The notes under the pieces: generated by a model
Told to the model about the DNA's origin: nothing
What the model saw: the letters and a program-made list of their open reading frames with translations, nothing else
Database searches by the model: none
From: an uncultured bacterium
Lineage (GTDB): Bacteria; Verrucomicrobiota; Lentisphaeria; Oligosphaerales; Oligosphaeraceae
DNA length: 5,476 nucleotides
Reading direction: 5' to 3'
NCBI GenBank assembly: GCA_902783355.1
Contig: CACZQQ010000327.1
Coordinates: 1-5,476 of the forward strand
Program-made: the position numbers and the translations under genes
Shown: positions 1 to 5,476 of the stretch, piece by piece
How positions within the stretch are numbered: position 1 is the stretch's first letter
How the letters are laid out: each line of letters opens with the position of its first letter

Positions 1-966
1 GACTTCAACCTGATGATGCGCACCTACGTCGGCCCCGTCTTCGACGAGGACCACATCGCCTATCTGCGCGCCGAGACCTGCCAGCCCATCTTCGTGGACT
101 TCAACACGATCCGCATAGCGGCCCGCCAGCAGCTGCCCTTCGGCATCGCCCAGATCGGCAAGGCCTTCCGCAACGAGATCAACCCCCGCAACTTCACCTT
201 CCGCTCCCGCGAGTTCATGCAGATGGAGATGGAGTTCTTCTGCAAGGACGAGGGCTCCCTGGACTGGTTCGAGTACTGGCGCCACGAGCGCTGGAACTTC
301 TACACCCAGATCCTCCACATTCCGGAGGAGAAGCTGCGCTGGAAGTGGCATGAGAAGCTCGCCCACTACGCCAAGCAGGCCGTCGACATCGAGTACCTCT
401 TCCCCTTCGGCTGGGACGAGGTGGAGGGCATCCACCACCGCGGCACATGGGACATGAGCCAGCACGCCCTCTTCTCCAAGCAGGAGGCGCAGTGCAAGTA
501 CTTCGACGCCGAGACGAAGGAAGCCTTCTATCCCACCGTCGTGGAGACCTCCTGCGGCCTCGACCGCATCAGCCTCATGGTCCTCTGCAACGCCTACGAC
601 GAGGACACCGCCGCCACCAAGAAGGAGGGCAAGGACGAGGACGCCCGCGTGGTGCTCCACCTGACCCCCATGATCGCCCCCGTCCAGGTGGCCGTCCTGC
701 CCCTCTCCAAGAAGCTGGAGGCACCGGCGCGCGAAGTGCAGAAGGCGCTCCGCCAGGCCTGCTTCCGCACGGAATACGACGACACGGGCTCCATCGGCAA
801 GCGCTACCGCCGTCAGGACGAGGTGGGCACGCCCTTCTGCGTGACCTACGACTTCGATTCGGAGAACGACCACGCCGTCACCGTCCGCAACCGCGACACC
901 ATGACGCAGGAGCGGGTGCCCCTGGCGGACCTCTCCGCCAAGCTCTTCGCCTGGATCCACGCCTAA
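1..966 (+). CDS. glyS: Glycyl-tRNA synthetase, alpha2 (homodimeric) type, 3' portion
   Basis: This class II aminoacyl-tRNA synthetase attaches glycine to tRNA-Gly in the cytoplasm. The frame is open from base 1, so the 5' end lies outside the window. The 321 visible residues lack roughly the first third of a usual 450-530 aa protein, including motif 1. Fragment residues 21-33 form the loop normally written LRPETAQGIFV, here LRAETCQPIFV. Residues 48-80 hold motif 2 (FRNE at 56-59, REFMQMEMEFF at 70-80). EVEGIHHRGTWD is at 140-151 and motif 3 (ETSCGLDR) at 182-189. From about 223 to the end is the C-terminal anticodon-binding domain, with GSIGKRYRRQDEVGTPFCVT near 263-282. By spacing from the Thermus enzyme as I recall it, the glycine-pocket residues Glu188, Arg220, Glu239 and Glu359 correspond to E25, R57, E76 and E182, all conserved. 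It is not the alpha2beta2 GlyQ/GlyS enzyme. The TAA stop is 12 nt before the next gene. Confidence 0.96.
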   Translation, partial: DFNLMMRTYVGPVFDEDHIAYLRAETCQPIFVDFNTIRIAARQQLPFGIAQIGKAFRNEINPRNFTFRSREFMQMEMEFFCKDEGSLDWFEYWRHERWNFYTQILHIPEEKLRWKWHEKLAHYAKQAVDIEYLFPFGWDEVEGIHHRGTWDMSQHALFSKQEAQCKYFDAETKEAFYPTVVETSCGLDRISLMVLCNAYDEDTAATKKEGKDEDARVVLHLTPMIAPVQVAVLPLSKKLEAPAREVQKALRQACFRTEYDDTGSIGKRYRRQDEVGTPFCVTYDFDSENDHAVTVRNRDTMTQERVPLADLSAKLFAWIHA

Positions 967-978
967 TCCACCTCTGAC

Positions 979-2373
979 ATGAGACTACGCCGAGCCCTCT
1001 ACATCGCCGTCGCCGCGCTGCTTCTCCTGAACGGCGTCTACAGCTACCGCGCCTACTGCGCGCCCGGGAAGGCGGGCGGCGGGGGCGGCCAGGCTGCCTC
1101 CGTCGAGGAGAAGCTGGAGATCCTCATGCAGGTCATGGAGATGATCCGGCGCAACCACATCGACGGCGACAAGATCACCGACGAGCAGTTGCTGACCGAC
1201 GCCATCCGCGGCATGACCGCCTCCCTGGACCCCTTCAGCGAATACATGCCCCCCAAGGAGTACCACGACTTCAGCGAGGACAGCAGCGGGGCCTTCGGCG
1301 GCATCGGCATCGTCCTGGACTACCGTCCGGACGGGGCGGTGATCGTGAAGCATCCCATCGAGGACACGCCGGCGGCCCGGGCGGGCATCCAGGCGGGCGA
1401 CCAGATCGTGGAGATCGACGGCGAGGCGCTGGAGCCTGGGCCGCGGCAGGACGTCTCGCTGAAGCTGCGCGGCGAGAGCGGCACGCAGGTGGAGGTCGGC
1501 ATCCGCCGCGGCGGCGCCGAGGAGGTCATCCGGTACACGCTGACGCGGGCCGAGATCGCCGTCTCCAGCGTCGAGGACGTGCATGTCATAGAGGGCACCC
1601 GCGTCGGCTATGTGCGCGTCACGGAGTTCACCCAGACCGCGCCCAAAGACTTCGAGGCGGCGCTGCGCCGTCTGGAGCCGCAGGCGACGGAGGGGCTTGT
1701 CATCGACCTGCGCTTCAACCCCGGCGGCCTACTGGAGAGCGCGCGCCTCATGTGCTCCAACTTCCTGCCGAAGGACAGGCTGGTGGTCTCGGTCGTGGGG
1801 CGGCACGCAAACGAGACCTACGAGTCGTTGAGCGGCGGCGGCTACAAGTTCCCTGCGCAGGTGCCCGTGGTCATTCTCATCAACGGGGGGAGCGCCTCGG
1901 CGGCGGAGATCATGTCGTCCTGTTTGAACGACTACGACCGCGCGGGGCTCGTGGGCGAGAAGTCCTACGGCAAGGGCTCGGTCCAGAACGTGGTGAGCTT
2001 CCCGGACGGCTCCGGCCTGAAGCTGACCGTCAACAAGTATTTCACCAAGAGCCACCGCGAAATCCACGGGGTCGGCATCATGCCGGAGATGGTGAAGCGG
2101 CTGACGCGCCGCGAATATCTCCGCCTCGACCGCATTGAGGACGTCGCGGAGCGCGACAGGCAGGATCCCCACCTGGCTCTCGCCCTGGAGTACATCCGCG
2201 ACTACAAGGGCAGGCCTTCCCTCTACCGCCAGGCCCATCCCGAGGAGAAGAAGGCCGTCGGCGACAAGAAGCCTGACGGCGAGGCCGGGGACGGCGAAGA
2301 CGGCGCGGAAGAAGACGAAGACGGCGTGGAAGAAGACGAAGAAGAGGACGCGGAAGAGGCAGAAGAGGAGTAG
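979..2373 (+). CDS. C-terminal processing peptidase, S41A family, with PDZ domain and acidic tail
   Basis: This 464-aa protease belongs to the CtpA/CtpB/Prc family, which cleaves proteins near their C-termini in the periplasm or outside the membrane. Residues 6-20 are a hydrophobic signal or anchor segment after an RLRR start. No lipobox precedes C27 (RAYC). A glycine-rich linker is at 31-37. A helical segment with the family's SLDPFSEYM signature follows at 82-90. The PDZ domain covers about 104-190, with AARAGIQAGDQIVEIDG at 132-148. The S41 core runs from about 205 to 375: DLRFNPGGLL (243-252), GGSASAAE (303-310) and GEKSYGKGSVQ (326-336). S307, K332 and Q336 have the same 25- and 4-residue spacing as the B. 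subtilis CtpB triad S309/K334/Q338, so it should be active. From about 420 the chain is hydrophilic, and 21 of the last 31 residues are Asp or Glu. ATG 979 is the first in-frame start after the glyS stop and lacks a Shine-Dalgarno. Substrates are unknown. Confidence 0.95.
   Translation: MRLRRALYIAVAALLLLNGVYSYRAYCAPGKAGGGGGQAASVEEKLEILMQVMEMIRRNHIDGDKITDEQLLTDAIRGMTASLDPFSEYMPPKEYHDFSEDSSGAFGGIGIVLDYRPDGAVIVKHPIEDTPAARAGIQAGDQIVEIDGEALEPGPRQDVSLKLRGESGTQVEVGIRRGGAEEVIRYTLTRAEIAVSSVEDVHVIEGTRVGYVRVTEFTQTAPKDFEAALRRLEPQATEGLVIDLRFNPGGLLESARLMCSNFLPKDRLVVSVVGRHANETYESLSGGGYKFPAQVPVVILINGGSASAAEIMSSCLNDYDRAGLVGEKSYGKGSVQNVVSFPDGSGLKLTVNKYFTKSHREIHGVGIMPEMVKRLTRREYLRLDRIEDVAERDRQDPHLALALEYIRDYKGRPSLYRQAHPEEKKAVGDKKPDGEAGDGEDGAEEDEDGVEEDEEEDAEEAEEE
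2299..2340 (+). repeat. Two-copy 21-bp in-frame tandem repeat in the protease tail
   Basis: Bases 2299-2319 and 2320-2340 are adjacent 21-bp units differing at one position (C at 2306, T at 2327). They are in frame and encode DGAEEDE then DGVEEDE, residues 441-454 of the protease. Shorter GACGGCGA-like pieces lie just upstream (about 2274-2298) and GAAGA-rich sequence follows to the stop. This suggests the tail grew by slippage or unequal duplication of a short acidic unit. Confidence 0.85.
2366..2370 (+). promoter_or_regulatory. Shine-Dalgarno for dapB inside the end of the protease gene
   Basis: AGGAG at 2366-2370 sits 6 nt before the ATG at 2377. It is formed by the last Glu codons of the protease, immediately before its TAG stop. 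This is the only visible start in the window with a clear Shine-Dalgarno. With a 3-nt gap between stop and start, translational coupling is likely. Confidence 0.7.
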
Positions 2374-2376
2374 GAA

Positions 2377-3189
2377 ATGGGCATCATACGCATCACGATA
2401 GCAGGGGCTGCGGGCCGCATGGGCCGCATGCTTGTCAATGAGGTGCTGGCCGACAGTGAGCTGAAGCTGGCCGGCGCCCTGGAATGCAAGGGCAATCCCT
2501 TCATTGGTGCGGACGCGGGGCAGCTGGCCGGCGGCGCGGCGGCAGGCGTCCCCATCACCGACGACCCCGCCGTCGCCTTCAAGGAGAGCGACTGCGCCAT
2601 CGTCTTCACCGCCAACACGGATGCCGTCCGTCTTGCGGAAATTGCTGTAGCGCAAGGACTTACAGTTGTCATCGGCTCCACGGGGCTCACGGCGGAGGAC
2701 CAGGCCCGCCTGGACAAATTGGCGTCCGGCGGCGCGCGCATCGTCCAGTCCCCCAACATGTCCATCGGCGTCAATCTGCTCTTTGCCTTGTGCCGCCAGG
2801 TGGCGCCTCTTCTGGGGGACGGCTATGACATCGAGGTGGTGGAGATGCACCACAACCAGAAGAAGGACGCCCCTTCGGGGACGGCGGTCCGCCTGGGGGA
2901 GATTCTGGCGGAGGCGCGCGGGCTTGACTATGCGACGGCGGTCCGCCACGGCCGCAGCGGCCTGGTGGGCGCGCGCACGAAGAACGAGATAGGCATGCAC
3001 GCCCTGCGCGGCGGCGACGTCGTTGGCGACCACACGGTGGTCTTCGCGACGGCCGGCGAGCGTGTCGAGCTGACCCACAAGGCGTCGAGCCGCCAGACTT
3101 TCGCGAAGGGGGCGCTGCGGGCCGCCAAGTTCCTCGCTGCCGCCGCGCCGGGGCGGTACGACATGCAGGATGTTCTTGGGCTCAAATAG
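2377..3189 (+). CDS. dapB: 4-hydroxy-tetrahydrodipicolinate reductase
   Basis: This cytoplasmic enzyme reduces the product of DapA to tetrahydrodipicolinate with NAD(P)H, in the diaminopimelate/lysine pathway that feeds peptidoglycan and protein synthesis. The 270-aa length is normal. The N-terminal Rossmann domain has GAAGRMGR (10-17), the second-strand end GALE (33-36) and GSTGL (100-104). The hinge is SPNMSIGVN (125-133). The catalytic and substrate-binding block EVVEMHHNQKKDAPSGTA is at 153-170, where H158 and K162 match E. coli H159 and K163, and D164-T169 is the DAPSGT substrate loop. The C-terminal part has HALRGGDVVGDHT (208-220) and ELTHKASSRQTFAKGALRAA (231-250), ending MQDVLGLK. 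Two departures are notable: C37 occupies the place of E. coli R39, and FTANTDAV (77-84) replaces the usual DFT-x-P. ATG 2377 is fixed by the Shine-Dalgarno and the glycine-loop distance. No dapA is visible next to it. Confidence 0.97.
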   Translation: MGIIRITIAGAAGRMGRMLVNEVLADSELKLAGALECKGNPFIGADAGQLAGGAAAGVPITDDPAVAFKESDCAIVFTANTDAVRLAEIAVAQGLTVVIGSTGLTAEDQARLDKLASGGARIVQSPNMSIGVNLLFALCRQVAPLLGDGYDIEVVEMHHNQKKDAPSGTAVRLGEILAEARGLDYATAVRHGRSGLVGARTKNEIGMHALRGGDVVGDHTVVFATAGERVELTHKASSRQTFAKGALRAAKFLAAAAPGRYDMQDVLGLK

Positions 3190-3201
3190 GTTGTCGTCAG
3201 A

Positions 3202-4803
3202 ATGAAGACCTATCTCCTCCTTGGCCTGTTTCTTGTGGTGGTCATCGCCTTGCCGCTGGCATTGCGGCGGCAGGAGGAGAAGGTGCCGGCCACGGGGCGG
3301 CAGCTGGTCGTCATCTCGCCGCACAACGAGGCCATCCGCTACGAGGTGGAGCAGGCCTTCCGCGCCTACCACAAGGCCCGCACCGGAGAGGATGTCTCCA
3401 TCGACTGGCGGGCCATCGGCGGCGCCTCCGAAATCGTCCGTTATATCAATAGTACATATAGCGCCAATTTCCAGCACTACTGGAAGGAGCAGGGGGGCGA
3501 ATGGAGCGACGCGATTGCCGCCGCCGCCTTTGATGCGGGCACCGACACGTCGGACGGCACTCCTGCGGGGCGTGCCCGCGCGGGCTTCCTCCATAGCGAC
3601 GTGGGCATTGACATCGATGTGCTCATGGGCGGCGGCACATACGACTGCTCGCGCCTGAAGGCGTCGGGCATCCTCGTGCCCGCCGGCGTGCAGCATCGCC
3701 ATCCGGAATGGTTTGCGGGGGAGGAACCTCCGCTGGCCTCCGGCGGCGGCGGCGAGGTCTGGTACGACACAGACGACTGCTACTACGCCACCTGCTTCTC
3801 CTGCTTCGGCATCATCTACAACCGCGACCGGCTGGCCGCCCTCGGCTACACGCAGGAGGAGATCGACCGCTTCGGGACGTCGTGGCGCGACATGGCCGAT
3901 CCGCGCCTGCTGGGGGCCGTCGGCGTCGCCGACCCCACGCAGAGCGGCTCCATCAACAAGTGCTTCGAGATGCTCATCCAGCGCGAAATGCAGGACCATG
4001 TGCTGAAGAAGACGGGCGTGGTTTCCGCAAAGTGCGACCCGCAGGTTCTGGACGAGGCATGGGAGAAGGCCATGACGCTCATCAAGCAGCTGGGCGGCAA
4101 CGCGGCCTACCTGACCTTCTCCGCCACCAAGGTGACGGAGGACGCGGCGGCCGGCCAGATCGCCGCCGGCATGTGCATCGACTTCTACGGTCGTTCGCAG
4201 GTGGAGTGGGAGAAGCGGCACCAGGGGCGCGAGACCATCTCCTACCGCACGCCCGGCGCGGGCTCCACCGTCTCCGGCGACCCCATTGCCATCCTGCGCG
4301 GCGCCCCCAACCGCGATCTGGCGGAGGAGTTCGTCGACTTCACCTTGAGCCTGGAGGCGCAGCGCCTCTGGGGCAACTACGCAGGCACGCCCGGCGGCCC
4401 CCGCAAATACACCCTCTACCGGCAGCCCGTCCGCCGCGAACTCTACGAGGACCCCGCCGAACGGAAATACCAGTGCCTCGGCGACGAGAACCCCTTCCGC
4501 ATGGCCTCCTCCTTCACCTACCAAGGGGCATGGACGGGACGGCTCTTCAACGTCATGCGCAATCTCATCAAGACGATGATCATCGACGCGGGCCCCGAAC
4601 TGCGGGCCTCCTATGCCGACATCCTCCGTGCGGGCGGCGTCGAGGCGCTCTCCGCCGAACGGCAGGCGGCCTTCCGCGCGCTTCCCTTCGCCCATCACGA
4701 GGCCGCGACGGTCCTCCAGGCGCGGACGCCGCGCGACCAGCAGGAGCAGCGCCGCCAGTGGCTTGAGTTCTTCCAGGCGCACTACGCCGCCGCAAAGCCG
4801 TAG
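3202..4803 (+). CDS. Extracytoplasmic solute-binding protein, family 1 / FbpA-like
   Basis: This is a probable periplasmic binding protein of an ABC importer in the broad Fe3+/spermidine-type group (SBP family 1). The ligand cannot be told from sequence. At 533 aa it is much longer than the usual 330-350. Residues 4-20 are a hydrophobic signal or anchor followed by RR at 22-23. There is no lipobox and no clear signal-peptidase site, so it may stay tethered. The binding fold starts with LVVISPHNEAIRYEVEQAF (35-53), then DWRAIGGASEIVRYI (68-82) and DVGIDIDVLMGGGTYD (133-148). The hinge-like WYDTDDCYYATCFSCFGIIY is at 187-206 and WRDMADPRLLGAVGVADPT at 228-246. The typical near-C-terminal block EFVDFTLSLEAQRLWGNYAG is at 376-395, then GGPRKYTLYRQPVR (398-411). 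A further 120 residues or so follow, probably helical. It has eight cysteines. ATG 3202 is the first possible in-frame start after the dapB stop; no strong Shine-Dalgarno is seen. Confidence 0.85.
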   Translation: MKTYLLLGLFLVVVIALPLALRRQEEKVPATGRQLVVISPHNEAIRYEVEQAFRAYHKARTGEDVSIDWRAIGGASEIVRYINSTYSANFQHYWKEQGGEWSDAIAAAAFDAGTDTSDGTPAGRARAGFLHSDVGIDIDVLMGGGTYDCSRLKASGILVPAGVQHRHPEWFAGEEPPLASGGGGEVWYDTDDCYYATCFSCFGIIYNRDRLAALGYTQEEIDRFGTSWRDMADPRLLGAVGVADPTQSGSINKCFEMLIQREMQDHVLKKTGVVSAKCDPQVLDEAWEKAMTLIKQLGGNAAYLTFSATKVTEDAAAGQIAAGMCIDFYGRSQVEWEKRHQGRETISYRTPGAGSTVSGDPIAILRGAPNRDLAEEFVDFTLSLEAQRLWGNYAGTPGGPRKYTLYRQPVRRELYEDPAERKYQCLGDENPFRMASSFTYQGAWTGRLFNVMRNLIKTMIIDAGPELRASYADILRAGGVEALSAERQAAFRALPFAHHEAATVLQARTPRDQQEQRRQWLEFFQAHYAAAKP

Positions 4804-4812
4804 CGCCCACCC

Positions 4813-5476
4813 ATGCCACGACGACCGGACCAGGAGTACGCCTCGTGCCTCAGGCAGATTGAGCGGTGGAACAGGCTTGTCCTCTCTCTGGGGGCCTTCT
4901 TCCATCTCTTCCTGTTCACCTTCACGGAAGCCGCGTACAGTGTCGCGCAAAACGGCCTGCTCGTCTCCCTCATCTGCCTGCTTGCCATCGTGCCGTTTTG
5001 GCGACGCCGTCTCTGCAAGGCCGGCCGTCATGAGACCGCCCTGCAAAGCGTCAAATGGGATGCGCTCTTCGTCTTGGCGGTGCCGCTGCCTTTCTATCTG
5101 CTGACCTTTCTGCAGATGCCTGTCCGCAGCCTCATCGGCCTGCTGGCACTCGCCCTCCAGACAGGGTGGATGTGGAGCCATGAACGCGAGTTGACGGAAG
5201 AATTGCGCGAACGCCTCCGCCTGCATAGGCTCGCCATCCGCCGCAGAGGCGATCCGGACGAATGGCTGCCCGAGGCCGCCGAGGCGCGGCAGACCGCCCT
5301 CGCGATGATGGCGGGCCTCGTGGCCATGCTGCTCTACAACGGGGGCCAGCGCTACTGCGTGACGCCGCCGGCGATGGCGGTTCTTGTACGGCAGACGGCG
5401 GCGGCGGCGACCGCCTTCTTTCTTTTCGCGCAAGTCTTGCGTGTGGCATGGATCTACCACTGGCCGGCGGCGTTGC
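4813..5476 (+). CDS. Polytopic membrane protein of unknown function, 3'-truncated by window edge
   Basis: I do not recognise this gene. It opens at ATG 4813, 9 nt after the binding-protein stop, and the frame stays open through 221 codons to the window edge. I translated it by hand. Hydrophobic segments lie at about 21-40, 48-63, 83-100, 104-121, 161-176 and 196-215, giving about six membrane spans so far. Positive charges (PRR at 2-4, RRR at 64-66, RRR at 143-145) put the N-terminus and the loops after spans 2 and 4 in the cytoplasm. The loop after span 4 has a charged, amphipathic stretch (122-145, HERELTEELRERLRLHR). No EAA loop of an ABC permease and no Walker motif is seen in the visible part. 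Its position suggests it is co-expressed with the binding protein, but it could be a permease start, an accessory subunit or an unrelated envelope protein. The start has no Shine-Dalgarno, and no other in-frame start lies between the upstream stop and it. Confidence 0.75.
   Translation, partial: MPRRPDQEYASCLRQIERWNRLVLSLGAFFHLFLFTFTEAAYSVAQNGLLVSLICLLAIVPFWRRRLCKAGRHETALQSVKWDALFVLAVPLPFYLLTFLQMPVRSLIGLLALALQTGWMWSHERELTEELRERLRLHRLAIRRRGDPDEWLPEAAEARQTALAMMAGLVAMLLYNGGQRYCVTPPAMAVLVRQTAAAATAFFLFAQVLRVAWIYHWPAAL

Noticed and set aside
447..977. Overlapping + strand open frame inside glyS (and similar Arg/Pro-rich frames inside the other genes)
   Set aside because: These out-of-frame translations are typical GC-rich shadows with no recognisable domain, and they overlap strongly conserved coding sequence.
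1057..1061. Possible lipoprotein cysteine at C27 of the protease
   Set aside because: The preceding residues RAY do not fit a lipobox, which needs Leu at -3 and a small residue at -1.
2881..2960. GC-rich inverted-repeat-like stretches in dapB and elsewhere
   Set aside because: Short GGCGG/CCGCC complementarity is everywhere in this composition. The sites lie in conserved coding sequence and show no extended stem.
3187..3201. Possible terminator or promoter between dapB and the binding-protein gene
   Set aside because: The gap is only 12 nt and holds no inverted repeat with a T run. A -35/-10 pair would have to lie within dapB and none stood out.
1729..5460. A 1243-codon open frame on the - strand covering four genes
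   Set aside because: It is codon-aligned with the + strand genes, so its stops could only come from sense codons TTA, CTA or TCA, which this GC-rich sequence avoids. It ends at 1729 exactly where the protease uses a CTA leucine codon. Its translation is low-complexity, rich in Arg, Gly and Ala, with no family motif, while the + frames carry clear conserved domains.
1..5476. All five genes share the same reading frame (+1)
   Set aside because: Gaps of 12, 3, 12 and 9 nt are all multiples of three, but each gene has its own stop and start. Four gaps doing this by chance is about 1 in 81, so no fusion or readthrough need be invoked.

Overview
The window is a densely packed, GC-rich bacterial stretch (about two thirds G+C by eye, strong G/C preference at third codon positions). 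All five genes are on the + strand, in the order glyS (3' part only), an S41-family C-terminal processing protease, dapB, an extracytoplasmic solute-binding protein, and the start of an uncharacterised multi-pass membrane protein that runs off the right edge. The four gaps are 12, 3, 12 and 9 nt. No promoter or terminator is visible between the genes, so the simplest reading is a single polycistronic transcript that begins left of the window.

Source organism: no rRNA or other decisive marker is present. Three features are compatible with the PVC group, perhaps a high-GC Kiritimatiellota, Lentisphaerota or Verrucomicrobiota lineage: the alpha2-type glycyl-tRNA synthetase with an ETSCGLDR motif 3, a long solute-binding protein with a C-terminal extension past the usual 330-350 residues, and three of four visible starts lacking a Shine-Dalgarno. 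This placement rests on recalled family resemblance and is tentative. DapB points to a cell that makes lysine and/or meso-diaminopimelate, consistent with a diderm.

Layout: 1-966 is the catalytic-core remainder and anticodon-binding domain of glycyl-tRNA synthetase. 979-2373 is a membrane-anchored or secreted PDZ protease with an intact Ser-Lys-Gln triad and a very acidic, partly tandem-repeated C-terminal tail. 2377-3189 is 4-hydroxy-tetrahydrodipicolinate reductase, whose Shine-Dalgarno lies in the last codons of the protease. 3202-4803 is an iron/spermidine-type periplasmic binding protein with an uncleaved-looking N-terminal anchor and an unusual cysteine cluster. 4813-5476 is a polytopic membrane protein of unknown function.

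How they fit together: glyS, protease and dapB look like a housekeeping set (translation, envelope proteolysis, lysine/peptidoglycan precursor). The last two genes look like the start of a transport or envelope module. I see no mobile element, CRISPR array, RNA gene or clearly new defence or metabolic system. The points most worth a second look are the unidentified membrane protein beside the binding protein, the repeat-built acidic protease tail that doubles as a purine-rich translation signal, and a few substitutions at usually conserved positions.
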